A stretch of 64,000 nt of DNA. Origin: a bacterium. GTDB taxonomy: Bacteria; Joyebacterota; Joyebacteria; Joyebacterales; Joyebacteraceae. Numbering within the stretch: position 1 is the first letter of the stretch; the number at the start of each line of letters is the position of its first letter. The translations under genes and the position numbers were made by a program. Below are positions 33,339-42,220 of the stretch, one piece after another. The notes below the pieces were generated by a model. It saw nothing but the letters and a program-made list of their open reading frames with translations, had not been told where the DNA came from and searched no databases. The stretch spans positions 1 through 64,000 of the forward strand of contig JALGWI010000003.1 in the NCBI GenBank assembly GCA_025774245.1, in the 5' to 3' direction.

Positions 33339-35378
33339 CTAACCGCGCACGAAGAGCGGGGCCAGTACGAGCGCGATGACCGACATGAGCTTGATCAGGA
33401 TGTTGATCGAAGGCCCCACCGTGTCCTTCAGGGGGTCGCCGACGGTGTCCCCGACGACGGCTGCCTTGTGCGCAAGGGAGCCCTTGCCGCCGAAGTGGCC
33501 CTCCTCGATGTACTTCTTGGCGTTGTCCATCGCGCCGCCGGAGTTCGCCGTCTGGATTCCGAGCACGACACCGGTGACGACGGCGCCGATCAGCAGCCCG
33601 GCGAGCGCCTTCTCGTCGTAGAGGCCGACGATCACGGGCGCGAGGATCGCCAGGATGCCCGGACGGACCATGCCTGCGATCGCGCCCCGCGTGCTGATGT
33701 CGATGCAGGTCGTCGAGTCGGGCATGACCTCGCCCTTGAGGAGGCCGGGTATCTCACGGAACTGACGCCGCACCTCGTCGATCATCTTGAACGCCACCTT
33801 GGACACGGCGCCGAAGAGCATCGAAGAGAAGAAGAACGGGAGCATCCCGCCCACCAGGAGGCCCGCCATGACCTTGGGGTCGGTGAGGTCCGCCATTTCG
33901 ATCCTGGCCGAGGCCATGTAGGCGGCGAGGAGCCCGATCGCCGCAAAGGCCGCCGAGCCGATCGCGAAGCCCTTGCCGATCGCCGCCGTGGTGTTCCCGA
34001 CGGCGTCGAGGTTGTCGGTGATCTTGCGGACTTCGGGATCGAGCCCGGCCATCTCCGCGATGCCGCCGGCGTTGTCGGCCACCGGCCCGTAGGAGTCGAC
34101 GGCCACGACGATCCCGGTCGTCGCGAGCATGCCGAAGGCCGCCATCGCGACTCCGTACATCCCCGCGAACTGGTGCGCCAGGATGATCGAGACTCCGAGC
34201 GCGAGCACCGGCACGGCCGTGCTCGCCATGCCGACGGCCGTCCCCGACGTCACGGTGATCGCGGGACCGGTCTGGGAGGCCTCCGCAAGCTGCTTGACGG
34301 GAGAGAACTTGCTCGACGTGAAGTACTCGCACACGAAGCCGATGATGACACCCGACGCGATTCCTGCGAGCGTCGCGTAGAACGGACCCATCACGCCATA
34401 CGTCGTCCCGCCGATCGCGAACGTCGTCCCGAAGTTCCGGACGATGATGTAACTCGCGATCGCCGTGAGGGCGGCGGCAACGTACGTTCCTCCCATGAGC
34501 GCTGCCTGGGGGCTCCGCCTCCCCACGATCCTTACGAAGATGACCCCGATGATGGAGGCGATGAGCCCCGCCGACGCGATGTAGAGGGGAAGCGTCATGA
34601 GGCTCTGCGCGCCGGCCGTGCCGAAGCCCAGGAGGGCCGCGGCGAGCGCCATGCTGGCGATGATCGACTCGACGTACGACTCGAGGAGGTCGGCGCCGAG
34701 ACCGGCGACGTCTCCCACGTTGTCGCCGACGTTGTCGGCGATCACCGCGGGGTTCCTCGGGTCGTCCTCCGGGATGTCGGCCTCGATCTTCCCGACGAGG
34801 TCCGCTGCCATGTCGGCGCCCTTCGTGAAGAGCCCTCCGCCCGACCGGGCGAAGAGCGCGACGAGGCTCGCTCCCATGGCATACCCGTTCACGATGACGG
34901 GCTCCCGGAAGATCAGGTAGACGATCGCCAGGCCGATGAGCGCGAGGCTCGCGACGCTGATGCCCATGACGGCGCCTGCCGACACGGCCACCCCGAGCGC
35001 GCCCTTCACTCCGCCGTCGACCGCGGCCTGCGTCGTCCTCGAGTTCGCCTTGGTCGCGATGCTCATGCCGACGTAGCCGGCGATCGCGGAGACGATCGCT
35101 CCCAGGACGAAGACGACCGAGGTCCTCCAGCCGAGCGGCAGGTCGGGTCTCCCGGTGAGGATCGGCGCCAGGGCGATGACGATCGCCACCGCGGCGACGA
35201 CGATCGAGACCGTCATGTACTCACGCTTCAGGAAGGCCTTCGCACCGCTCTGGATGGCCAGCGAGATGCGGACCATGGTCTCGTTCCCGGGGTTCTTCCG
35301 CAGGACGTCGATCACGAGGATCACGACGAAAACGAGTCCGACGACGCCGGCGACGAGCGGAGTGACAACCTCGCTCAT
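33339..35378 (-). CDS. hppA: Membrane-bound ion-pumping pyrophosphatase (K+-dependent type)
   Basis: 679 residues with about sixteen transmembrane segments. The pyrophosphate-binding loops are intact: GGLFTKGADMAADLVGKIEA, IPEDDPRNPAVIADNVGDNV, GDVAGLGADLLESYVES, IVVAVDSYGPVADNAGGIAE and GHFGGKGSLAHKAAVVGDTV. In the subtype motif the sequence is GNTTAAIGKGFAIGSAAF, with Ala where K+-independent pumps have Lys, so it belongs to the K+-dependent group; whether it exports H+ or Na+ is not decided here. It couples pyrophosphate hydrolysis to an ion gradient, useful for energy-limited anaerobes. Its start overlaps the pth stop by 4 bases. Confidence 0.95.
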   Translation of the reverse strand: MSEVVTPLVAGVVGLVFVVILVIDVLRKNPGNETMVRISLAIQSGAKAFLKREYMTVSIVVAAVAIVIALAPILTGRPDLPLGWRTSVVFVLGAIVSAIAGYVGMSIATKANSRTTQAAVDGGVKGALGVAVSAGAVMGISVASLALIGLAIVYLIFREPVIVNGYAMGASLVALFARSGGGLFTKGADMAADLVGKIEADIPEDDPRNPAVIADNVGDNVGDVAGLGADLLESYVESIIASMALAAALLGFGTAGAQSLMTLPLYIASAGLIASIIGVIFVRIVGRRSPQAALMGGTYVAAALTAIASYIIVRNFGTTFAIGGTTYGVMGPFYATLAGIASGVIIGFVCEYFTSSKFSPVKQLAEASQTGPAITVTSGTAVGMASTAVPVLALGVSIILAHQFAGMYGVAMAAFGMLATTGIVVAVDSYGPVADNAGGIAEMAGLDPEVRKITDNLDAVGNTTAAIGKGFAIGSAAFAAIGLLAAYMASARIEMADLTDPKVMAGLLVGGMLPFFFSSMLFGAVSKVAFKMIDEVRRQFREIPGLLKGEVMPDSTTCIDISTRGAIAGMVRPGILAILAPVIVGLYDEKALAGLLIGAVVTGVVLGIQTANSGGAMDNAKKYIEEGHFGGKGSLAHKAAVVGDTVGDPLKDTVGPSINILIKLMSVIALVLAPLFVRG

Positions 35379-35977
35379 TGTGCCTCCTCAGGATCGGCCG
35401 GCCCGCTCGGGGCCGTCCTGCGGTTAACGATGCTCATGGTCCTGTCCATTCCCTCACGAAGCGTGCTGTCGACGGCGCGGACGGCGTCAACGATCATCCT
35501 CTCGACCCAGGGCAGCTCGTCGTCGCGGAACCGGTCGAGCACGTAGTCGACCCTGTCGACGCCGTCGGGCGGCTCCCCGACCCCGAGCCTCAGGCGCGGG
35601 AAGTCCTCCGTTCCGAGGATCCCGATGATCGACGTGAGCCCGTTGTGACCGCCGTCGCTGCCCGAGCGCCTGAGCCTGAGTTGTCCAGGCTCGAGGTGGA
35701 CGTCGTCGCAGATCACCAGGAGGTCGGAGGGTTCGCAGGCTGTCTCCCGGAGCACGGCGGCGACCGCGTGGCCGCTGTCGTTCATGTACGTCAGAGGCAT
35801 CACGAGCCGGACCGGCCGATCCGCGATCCTCCCCACCCCGTTCACAAAGTCGCCCCGGCCGGCCCCGAGCCTGATTCCAGACTCCTGCGCCAGCCGGGCG
35901 ACGACCTCGAACCCTGCGTTGTGTCGGGAGCCCTCGTATTTCCTTCCGGGGTTCCCGAGTCCGACGACGGTCTTCAC
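35375..35977 (-). CDS. pth: Peptidyl-tRNA hydrolase
   Basis: 200 residues beginning VKTVVGLGNPGRKYEGSRHN, with the catalytic His in SRHNAGFEVV. Other blocks are PLTYMNDSGHAVAAVL, LLVICDDVHLEPGQLRLRRS, SDGGHNGLTSIIGILGTEDF and RLRLGVGEPPDGVDRVDYVL. It recycles tRNA from peptidyl-tRNA. The GTG start shares a base with the rplY stop (TAGTG), and its own stop overlaps the hppA ATG, so translation is coupled. The rplY-pth pair is a frequent arrangement. Confidence 0.96.
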   Translation of the reverse strand: MKTVVGLGNPGRKYEGSRHNAGFEVVARLAQESGIRLGAGRGDFVNGVGRIADRPVRLVMPLTYMNDSGHAVAAVLRETACEPSDLLVICDDVHLEPGQLRLRRSGSDGGHNGLTSIIGILGTEDFPRLRLGVGEPPDGVDRVDYVLDRFRDDELPWVERMIVDAVRAVDSTLREGMDRTMSIVNRRTAPSGPADPEEAQ

Positions 35978-36672
35978 TACTCCGAGCTCTGTCCCTTCTT
36001 CGCCTCACCGGCTCCAGGCTCAGCGCCCTCCGACGCCCCCTCGGCCCCCTCGGCCTCCTCGCCCTCGACGACCTCCTCGCCCTCGACGACCTCCTCTTCC
36101 TCCTCCTGGTAGATCGTCGGCTGCAGGATCTCGATCACGGGACGGTCCTTGTTGTCGAGGATCTCCACGTTCGGGACTTCGATGTCTCCGACGTGGATCG
36201 AGTGCTTGACCTCGAGTTCCGAGACGTCGATCTCGATGCGCTCGGGGATGTCGGCGGGCAGACACTTGACCTCGAGCTGACGCATGGTGTGATCGAGGAT
36301 GCCACGCCCCTCGCGCACCGCCGGCGACTCGCCGATGACCGTCAGGGGGACGTGCATGATGACCGGCTTGTTTTCTGAGATCCGCTGAAGATCGACGTGC
36401 AGGATCTGCCGCGTCACCGGGTCGCGGTCCATCTCCCTGATGACCGCGCGGGTCGGCTGCTCCTGTCCGTCGACGGCCAGCTGGATGATCACGTTCCTGC
36501 CGACCGGCGTGGAAAGGGCGATCCTGAAGTCGTGCGCATCGATCGCGAGTGACACGCTCCCCTGCTGTTCCCCGTAGAGAACGGCGGGAATCAGTCCCTC
36601 CGCGCGGATGCGCTTCGTCCCCTGCTTCCCGGTTTCGGTCCTCGAGAGGACCTTGAGCTTCACAGTAGCCAT
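35977..36672 (-). CDS. rplY: 50S ribosomal protein bL25, long CTC form
   Basis: The ATG at 36672 gives 231 residues. The N-domain binding 5S rRNA is MATVKLKVLSRTETGKQGTK, AEGLIPAVLYG and ITRQILHVDLQRISENKPV. A second beta domain follows (MRQLEVKCLPADIPERIEID, HVGDIEVPNVEILDNKDRPV), as in the general stress protein CTC. The last 45 residues are a low-complexity acidic tail (QEEEEEVVEGEEVVEGEEAE and more). It lies 70 bases downstream of prs, the usual prs-rplY-pth order. Confidence 0.95.
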   Translation of the reverse strand: MATVKLKVLSRTETGKQGTKRIRAEGLIPAVLYGEQQGSVSLAIDAHDFRIALSTPVGRNVIIQLAVDGQEQPTRAVIREMDRDPVTRQILHVDLQRISENKPVIMHVPLTVIGESPAVREGRGILDHTMRQLEVKCLPADIPERIEIDVSELEVKHSIHVGDIEVPNVEILDNKDRPVIEILQPTIYQEEEEEVVEGEEVVEGEEAEGAEGASEGAEPGAGEAKKGQSSE

Positions 36673-36742
36673 GTGTCTGTCTCCGTGTCTCCTGGTGATG
36701 TCTCCCACGCGTGGCGTCGCGCGACAGGCGCCGCGCCCGCCC

Positions 36743-37675
36743 CTAGACGAAGAGCGAGCTGACGGACTTCTCGCCGTGGATCCGGTCGATCGCCTCACCG
36801 AGAAGCTCCGCGACCGACAGCACCTTGATCCCCGACTCGGCAAGCCCGTCGTGGCTCAGGGTGTTCGTTATGACGATCTCCTCTATCGATGAACTCGCGA
36901 GCTTCTCGACGGCGCCTCCGGAGAAGAGCGCGTGCGTCGCGCCCGCGGTGATCTTCTTGGCTCCCAGCCTCTTGACGGCGGCGGCCGCCTCCATCATCGA
37001 GCTTGCGGTGTTGATGATGTCGTCGACCATGACGACGTGTTTCCCCTCGACCTCGCCGACCACGTTCATCACTTCGGTCGCGTCCGGCTTCGGCCGGCGC
37101 TTGTCGACGAATCCCAGTGACGCCCCGAGCCGCTTCGCGAACGCCCGGGCCATCTTGATGCTCCCTATGTCCGGCGCCATGACGACCATGTCGTCGGTCG
37201 AGTGCTGATCGAAGTACCGCAGCAGGACCGGCGCGGCGTAGATGTGATCCAGGGGAATGTCGAAGAAGCCCTGGATCTGCGGCGCGTGCAGGTCCATCGT
37301 GAGCACCCTGTCGGCTCCGGCCACCGTGAGCAGGTTTGCGACGAGCTTCGCGGTGATCGCGACGCGGGGCCTGTCCTTCCTGTCCTGCCTGGCGTATCCG
37401 AAGTACGGGACCACTGCCGTGATCCGATGTGCCGACGCCCGCTTGAGGGCGTCGATCATGATCAGGAGCTCGAGCAGGTTTTCCGCCGGCGGCGCGGTCG
37501 GCTGGATCACGAAGGCGTCGACACCGCGGACGTTCTCGGTGATGCTGATGCGGATCTCGCCGTCTGCGAACCTGCTGATGTCGGCTTCGCCGAGCCTCAT
37601 TTCGAGATAGGTGGCGATCTCTTCTGCGAGCGCACGGTTCGCGTTCCCGCTGAACAGCCCTAGCTCGTTTGGCAT
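36743..37675 (-). CDS. prs: Ribose-phosphate pyrophosphokinase
   Basis: 310 residues. Blocks: LGLFSGNANRALAEEIATYL, SRFADGEIRISITENVRG, VIQPTAPPAENLLELLIMID, VVPYFGYARQDRKDRPRVAI, ITAKLVANLLTVAGADRVLT, and DLHAPQIQGFFDIPLDHIYA. The PRPP loop reads VMVDDIINTASSMMEAA, with Asn in place of the usual third Asp (VDDIIDTAGT). The enzyme makes PRPP from ribose 5-phosphate and ATP, feeding nucleotides and the DPPR-synthase homologue at 39164. It is downstream of the tRNA-Gln gene and spoVG. Confidence 0.96.
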   Translation of the reverse strand: MPNELGLFSGNANRALAEEIATYLEMRLGEADISRFADGEIRISITENVRGVDAFVIQPTAPPAENLLELLIMIDALKRASAHRITAVVPYFGYARQDRKDRPRVAITAKLVANLLTVAGADRVLTMDLHAPQIQGFFDIPLDHIYAAPVLLRYFDQHSTDDMVVMAPDIGSIKMARAFAKRLGASLGFVDKRRPKPDATEVMNVVGEVEGKHVVMVDDIINTASSMMEAAAAVKRLGAKKITAGATHALFSGGAVEKLASSSIEEIVITNTLSHDGLAESGIKVLSVAELLGEAIDRIHGEKSVSSLFV

Positions 37676-37739
37676 CGGTTGTCTCCCCTGTCGTGGCCGT
37701 GACCATGCCGCAATAGCTTCACCGCCCCAGCAGACTGGC

Positions 37740-37813
37740 TGGCTGGGGCGGGAGGATTCGAACCTCCGATGCGGGATCCAAAGTCCCGTGTCTTGCCACT
37801 AGACGACGCCCCA
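37740..37813 (-). tRNA. tRNA-Gln (anticodon TTG)
   Basis: On the minus strand the acceptor TGGGGCG pairs with CGCCCCA, followed by G and an encoded CCA. The anticodon arm ACGGGACTTTGGATCCCG places TTG at positions 34-36, and the T arm GGAGGTTCGAATCCTCC is perfect. It lies between spoVG and prs. Confidence 0.95.
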
Positions 37814-37825
37814 GCGACCTCCTCC

Positions 37826-38158
37826 CTAGTCGCAGACCTCGTCGACTGAAACCAGTTCGTGGTCGGACAGCGGCCGCGTCTCTGCGCCAGCATCAGTGCC
37901 CTCCAGGGCGAGTTGGCGTTGGTACTCGGCGAGCACCGCCCCCTCTATCATCTCCCTGGTCTCGTTGTTGATGGGATGAGCTATGTCGCGGAATTCACCG
38001 TCCTTCCTTCGGCGGCTCGGCATTGCTACGAAGAGATCCGAGTTGCCCTCGATGACCTTGAGGCCCCTCACCACGAAAGCGTTGTCGAACGTGATGCTAA
38101 CAAAAGCCTTGAGCCTGTCTTCGTGACGCAGCGTCAGCCTGACCTCAGTGATCTCCAT
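37826..38158 (-). CDS. spoVG: SpoVG family nucleic-acid-binding regulator
   Basis: 110 residues. [59 protein letters not shown] and [20 protein letters not shown] are the full SpoVG signature. SpoVG proteins bind RNA and DNA and act as global regulators in spore-formers and spirochetes; the family is widespread in anaerobes that do not sporulate. Its position after ispE and before prs matches the conserved ispE-(purR)-spoVG-(glmU)-prs order. Confidence 0.95.
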   Translation of the reverse strand: MEITEVRLTLRHEDRLKAFVSITFDNAFVVRGLKVIEGNSDLFVAMPSRRRKDGEFRDIAHPINNETREMIEGAVLAEYQRQLALEGTDAGAETRPLSDHELVSVDEVCD

Positions 38159-38189
38159 CGTGTCACCGCCCTTTGCCTGGATAAAGGGA

Positions 38190-39122
38190 CTAGATCTGCT
38201 CCGGGTTCCGCTGCACGTCTCGCGCGTCCTGAGGCGGACGCTCCTTTGTCACGATCCTGCACCCGGTGTCGATCGGCTCTGCGATATGTACCTGCCATTC
38301 GCGCCCTTGAAGCTCAGACGCGATCTTTGCCGCTTCCTCCCCTGTCGTCGTCAATCCCAGGACGGTCGGACCGCTCCCGCACATGAGAGCCGCGAGGACA
38401 CCCAGCTCACTCAGCCGGTTCCTGACGCGTCCGACCTCCGGGTACGCCAACACGACACCAGCCTCCAGATCGTTCCTGAGGGCCCGAACGAGCGCCTCGG
38501 AATCGCCATTCTGGATAGCTGAACAATTGAGTCTAGTGAACCCTTCCCGACCTGTCAACCGGATTCTCGACTTCCGGTACGCCTCGGCAGCCGATACCTC
38601 GAACGGCGGGGTCACGAGGACGAACCAGAGGCCCGAAAGGGCCGGGAGCGGGTCGAGGATCTCCCCCCTGCCGCGGCCGCGGCTGGTGCCGCCCCGGATC
38701 AGGAACGGGACGTCGGAACCGATGTCGAGGGCGAGCGCCTCCAGATCGCTCAGGGCGAGCCCGAGCGCGAAAAGCTCGTTCATGCCCGCGAGAACCGCTG
38801 CCGCATCCGCGCTCCCGCCCCCGAGGCCGGCGCCGACGGGGATGCGCTTCGTGAGGTGGATCGAGGGAGCCGGGCATCCCTTCCTCTCCCTGAGAAGATC
38901 GGCCGCGCGGACAGCGAGATTCCTGGCGTCGGTCGGGACCGGGTGGCCGGCGGCGGTGAGGACGACCGACGCCAGGGCCGTACCCGAATCGAGAACGACC
39001 GTGTCCGAGAGGGACACGGTCTGGAAGATCGTATCGATGTCGTGAAAGCCGTCCGGTCTCTTCGCGACGACCTCGAGGCCGAGGTTGACCTTCGCGTGGG
39101 CCTCGATCGTCACCGTGGCCAT
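38190..39122 (-). CDS. ispE: 4-diphosphocytidyl-2-C-methyl-D-erythritol kinase
   Basis: The ATG at 39122 gives 310 residues. The GHMP kinase motifs are [40 protein letters not shown] (ATP loop), [20 protein letters not shown] and [19 protein letters not shown]. It phosphorylates CDP-methylerythritol in the MEP route to isoprenoids. Isoprenoid precursors are needed for undecaprenyl phosphate and for the UbiA- and GGGPS-type enzymes encoded nearby. Confidence 0.95.
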   Translation of the reverse strand: MATVTIEAHAKVNLGLEVVAKRPDGFHDIDTIFQTVSLSDTVVLDSGTALASVVLTAAGHPVPTDARNLAVRAADLLRERKGCPAPSIHLTKRIPVGAGLGGGSADAAAVLAGMNELFALGLALSDLEALALDIGSDVPFLIRGGTSRGRGRGEILDPLPALSGLWFVLVTPPFEVSAAEAYRKSRIRLTGREGFTRLNCSAIQNGDSEALVRALRNDLEAGVVLAYPEVGRVRNRLSELGVLAALMCGSGPTVLGLTTTGEEAAKIASELQGREWQVHIAEPIDTGCRIVTKERPPQDARDVQRNPEQI

Positions 39123-39163
39123 CTCGGGTGTCGCCTCCCTCCTGACGCAGCGGTCCCGGCGCG

Positions 39164-40060
39164 CTAGACGTAGATCACGACGGCGACCACGGCGATCCAG
39201 AGCACGATGTTGACGGCGAGCGGCGTGTCGGTCACGAGCGCCCGGGACGGCTTGCCGCCGCCCGCGTCGGTCGTGTACATGAGGTAGAGGTACCTGAGCA
39301 CCCCGTACACGACGAACGGGACCGTGTAGACCAGGTTCGCGCTCCCGACCTTGTCGACCGTGCCTGGCCAGATCGTGTAGATCGCGTACGATACGACGGT
39401 CGACGCCGTCACGACGCCGATCAGGGAATCGATGAGCGCCGGCGGGTACGCGCTGAGCGTGGGGCGGTGCCCGGCCGCCGCGCTTCCGAGCAGCATCACC
39501 TCGTGGCGTCGCTTCGCGAGCGCGAGGAAGAGGGCCAGGAAGAAGGTGCACACGAGGAGCCACGGCGAGAGCTCCGTTCCCGGCGCGGGTCCGCGCAGCA
39601 CCTCGACGCTGCCGACCGCGCGCAGCACGAAGCCGATGGCGATCGACATGACGTCGAGAATCACCATCTTGCGGAGCGCCAGGCTGTAGAGGACGTTCAG
39701 CCCGAGGTACGCCGCCGCGGAGTGTCCGAACGACGGGTGGATCGAGTAGGCCCACACGAGCGCGCCCGTCGCCATGACGAGTCCGGCGGCCGCGGCCACG
39801 CCGACGGCAAGCTCGCCGGACGCGAGCGGCCTCAAGCGCTTCTCCGGATGCTCGCGGTCCCGCCTCATGTCGGCGAGGTCGTTCAGGATGTAGCTCGCGC
39901 TCGACAGCAGGCAGAAGACGAGGAACCCGGAGAGCGAAAGCCGCATGAGCTCGGCGTTCCCGAGCCCTCCGGCGAAGAGCAGCCCGGCGAAGAGGACGAG
40001 GTTCTTCGTCCACTGGTCCGGGCGCATCGTCGCGAGAAGATTGCGTAGCATACTGGTCAT
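39164..40060 (-). CDS. UbiA-family prenyltransferase, decaprenyl-phosphate phosphoribosyltransferase (DPPR synthase)-like
   Basis: 298 residues with eight to nine transmembrane segments. It starts LLATMRPDQWTKNLVLFAGL, and its first Asp-rich motif is ILNDLADMRRDREHPEKRLR with P following, exactly the NDxxDxxxDxxHPxKxxRP signature of the DPPR synthase subgroup (Rv3806c-like). The second motif is KRRHEVMLLGSAAAGHRPTL. The family transfers phosphoribose from PRPP to a polyprenyl phosphate, the first step towards decaprenyl-phosphoryl-arabinose in actinobacteria; homologues occur in many Gram-negatives. I found no DprE1/DprE2 partner in the window, so the downstream product is unknown. prs, which makes PRPP, is four genes away. 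Confidence 0.85.
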   Translation of the reverse strand: MTSMLRNLLATMRPDQWTKNLVLFAGLLFAGGLGNAELMRLSLSGFLVFCLLSSASYILNDLADMRRDREHPEKRLRPLASGELAVGVAAAAGLVMATGALVWAYSIHPSFGHSAAAYLGLNVLYSLALRKMVILDVMSIAIGFVLRAVGSVEVLRGPAPGTELSPWLLVCTFFLALFLALAKRRHEVMLLGSAAAGHRPTLSAYPPALIDSLIGVVTASTVVSYAIYTIWPGTVDKVGSANLVYTVPFVVYGVLRYLYLMYTTDAGGGKPSRALVTDTPLAVNIVLWIAVVAVVIYV

Positions 40061-40069
40061 CTCCTGCTT

Positions 40070-40708
40070 CTACGGGACGCGTCGCTCGCCGTGGTTCGTC
40101 AGGATGTCGCGTACCTTCGTTACGATGAGATCGACGGCCACGACGTTCAGGCCGCCCTCGGGGATGATGACGTCTGCGTACCGCTTGCTCGGTTCGACGA
40201 ACTGGAGGTGCATCGGGCGCACCGTCTGGAGGTACTGCTCGATGACCTGGTCGACGTTCCTCCCCCGCTGTCCGATGTCGCGCTTGAGCCTCCGGATGAA
40301 GCGCTCGTCTGCGTCGGTGTCCACGAAGAGCCTGATGTTCATGATCTTCCGGAGCTCGGTCTCGGCCAGGACCATGATCCCCTCGAGAAGGATGATCCGA
40401 GCGGGGCGCACCGTGATCGTCTCCTCGAGCCTCGTGTGTGTCTCGAAGTCGTAGATGGGCTTCTCGATCGCGCGCCCCGACTTGAGGTCGTTCAGATGAG
40501 CGATGAGGAGCCGGTTGTCGAACGAGTCGGGGTGGTCGTAATTGATCCGCTCGCGTTCGGCAGGCGTGAGGCCGCTCCGGTCGACGTAGTACGAGTCGTG
40601 GTGCATGATGACGACGCTCTCCTGAGGGAAGTGCTTGAGCACCTCCTTCGCGACGGTGGTCTTTCCCGACCCCGTGCCCCCGCCGATTCCCATGATGATC
40701 GGGTCCAC
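40070..40708 (-). CDS. udk: Uridine kinase
   Basis: The GTG at 40708 is chosen because GGGAGGA lies nine bases ahead; GTG at 40729 overlapping gmhA is the alternative. About 212 residues. P-loop IMGIGGGTGSGKTTVAKEVL; substrate and lid regions VIMHHDSYYVDRSGLTPAER, NYDHPDSFDNRLLIAHL, KPIYDFETHTRLEETITV and LLEGIMVLAETELRKIM; plus DTDADERFIRRLKRDIGQRG. The enzyme phosphorylates uridine and cytidine in pyrimidine salvage. Confidence 0.94.
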   Translation of the reverse strand: MDPIIMGIGGGTGSGKTTVAKEVLKHFPQESVVIMHHDSYYVDRSGLTPAERERINYDHPDSFDNRLLIAHLNDLKSGRAIEKPIYDFETHTRLEETITVRPARIILLEGIMVLAETELRKIMNIRLFVDTDADERFIRRLKRDIGQRGRNVDQVIEQYLQTVRPMHLQFVEPSKRYADVIIPEGGLNVVAVDLIVTKVRDILTNHGERRVP

Positions 40709-40725
40709 GTTCGTGTCTCCTCCCG

Positions 40726-41319
40726 TCACTCGCCGAAGAGGTCTCTCTCGACCACCTCGCAGATGGCGTGGCCGATCGCTATGTGCACCTCCTGGACTCG
40801 CTGGGTCTCGCTGATCGGCGCCCGGATCGCGACGTCGCAGAGCGCGGCCATCGGACCGCCGCCCTCTCCCATGAGCCCTATCGTTGCGACGCCCCTGCTC
40901 CGCGCCTCCTCGAGCGCCCTCACGATGTTCGCCGACGACCCGCTGGTCGAGATCCCGACCAGAACGTCGCCCGGAACACCGAGCGCGTCGACCTGCCTGG
41001 CGAACACCATCTCGTAGCCGTAGTCGTTCGAGACCGCCGTCAGGACCGACGGGTTGACCGTCAGTGCGAGCGCCGGCAGCCCCCTCCGGTCCTTCTTGAG
41101 CCTGCCGGCCAGTTCCGCCGCGAGGTGCATGGCGTCGGCGGCGCTCCCTCCGTTTCCGCAGAGGAGCACCTTCCCGCCTTTTCTCAGCGTCTCGGTGACG
41201 ATCGCGGCCGCCCTGGCCACGTCTGCCGGGAGCGTCTCGGCCGCGCGCTCGAGCGCGGCGGCCGACGCGCGGAAGATCTGCTCGATGGTCGCGACAGCGT
41301 CAGGGTTCGTGTTCGACAT
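40726..41319 (-). CDS. gmhA: D-sedoheptulose 7-phosphate isomerase (phosphoheptose isomerase)
   Basis: 197 residues of the SIS-domain type. Diagnostic blocks are GKVLLCGNGGSAADAMHLAA, ELAGRLKKDRRGLPALALT, NDYGYEMVFARQVDALG, and VLVGISTSGSSANIVRALEE, with the conserved end HIAIGHAICEVVERDLF. It converts sedoheptulose 7-phosphate to glycero-manno-heptose 7-phosphate, the first step of ADP- or GDP-heptose synthesis for LPS core or S-layer glycans. This agrees with the GT9 gene at 1211. Later heptose genes (hldE, gmhB, hldD) are not in the window. Confidence 0.93.
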   Translation of the reverse strand: MSNTNPDAVATIEQIFRASAAALERAAETLPADVARAAAIVTETLRKGGKVLLCGNGGSAADAMHLAAELAGRLKKDRRGLPALALTVNPSVLTAVSNDYGYEMVFARQVDALGVPGDVLVGISTSGSSANIVRALEEARSRGVATIGLMGEGGGPMAALCDVAIRAPISETQRVQEVHIAIGHAICEVVERDLFGE

Positions 41320-41352
41320 CTCTCCTACCTTTCGGGTGGCAGCGCCCGCCCA

Positions 41353-42195
41353 TCACCTTTCGGAGACGTACTCGACCAGGGCCTCGCGCCACGGCCGCGG
41401 TTCCCATCCGAGGAGCGACGCCAGTCGCCTGAGATCGAGGAGCGAGTTCGCGGGTCTCCGTGCCGGCCTCGGGAACGCGTCGCTTCCGACGGGCAGGACG
41501 TTCACGTTCCCGCGTCCCGCCGCCTCCAGGATCGCCCGCGCGAATCCGAACCACGTGGAGCTTCCCGAGTTCGTAGCGTGGACGATGCCGGTCGCATCGC
41601 CCCGGACGAGGTCCTTGATGATGAGCGCCAGGTCGCGCGCGTTCGTCGGCGCGCCGGCCTGATCGACGACGATCCTCAAGGTCTCCTCCGTCTCCGAGAG
41701 CGCGAGGATCGTCTCCACGAAGTTCTTCCCGGCGTGGCCGTAGAGCCACGAGGTTCGGACGATCAGGTGCGCAGCTCCCGACTCCCCCACCTCCCGCTCC
41801 CCGGCGAGCTTCGACTCGCCGTAGACATTGAGCGGGGCTGTTCTGTCGTCCTCGAGATAGGGCTCGTTCTTCGTTCCGTCGAAGACGTAGTCGGTGCTCA
41901 TGTGCAGGACGCGGGCGCCCGCCCGCGCGGCCCCGCGCGCGACGTTCCCCGCCCCCGGCCCGTTGACCGCGAGCGCAAGGTCGGGCGCAGACTCCGCGCC
42001 GTCGACGTTGGTGTATGCGGCGCAGTTCACGACGGCGTCCGGCCCGACCTCGGCGATGGCGGCGGCCGTCGCTTCGGCGTCGGTCACGTCGAAGTCGCTG
42101 ATGTCGACGCCGACCACGTCCGCGTTGGCTCGCAGCGCGTCGACCACCTCCGTGCCGAGCATCCCGAGGGCGCCGGTCACGAGGATCCTCTTCAT
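41353..42195 (-). CDS. rfbD: dTDP-4-dehydrorhamnose reductase
   Basis: 280 residues. RILVTGALGMLGTEVVDALR is the nucleotide-binding loop; ADVVGVDISDFDVTDAEAT, VNCAAYTNVDGAESAPDLAL, LHMSTDYVFDGTKNEPYLED, the YxxxK in APLNVYGESKLAGERE, and IVRTSWLYGHAGKNFVETIL are all RmlD-like. It makes dTDP-L-rhamnose from the 4-keto sugar. rfbA lies 25 bases upstream, but rfbB and rfbC are not in the window, so the pathway is split across the genome or the extended SDR at 6873 substitutes (unlikely). GT2 enzymes at 3759 and 11995 are possible users. Confidence 0.92.
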   Translation of the reverse strand: MKRILVTGALGMLGTEVVDALRANADVVGVDISDFDVTDAEATAAAIAEVGPDAVVNCAAYTNVDGAESAPDLALAVNGPGAGNVARGAARAGARVLHMSTDYVFDGTKNEPYLEDDRTAPLNVYGESKLAGEREVGESGAAHLIVRTSWLYGHAGKNFVETILALSETEETLRIVVDQAGAPTNARDLALIIKDLVRGDATGIVHATNSGSSTWFGFARAILEAAGRGNVNVLPVGSDAFPRPARRPANSLLDLRRLASLLGWEPRPWREALVEYVSER

Positions 42196-42220
42196 CGCAC
42201 CCCCGTCCTTGAGAACGGCG

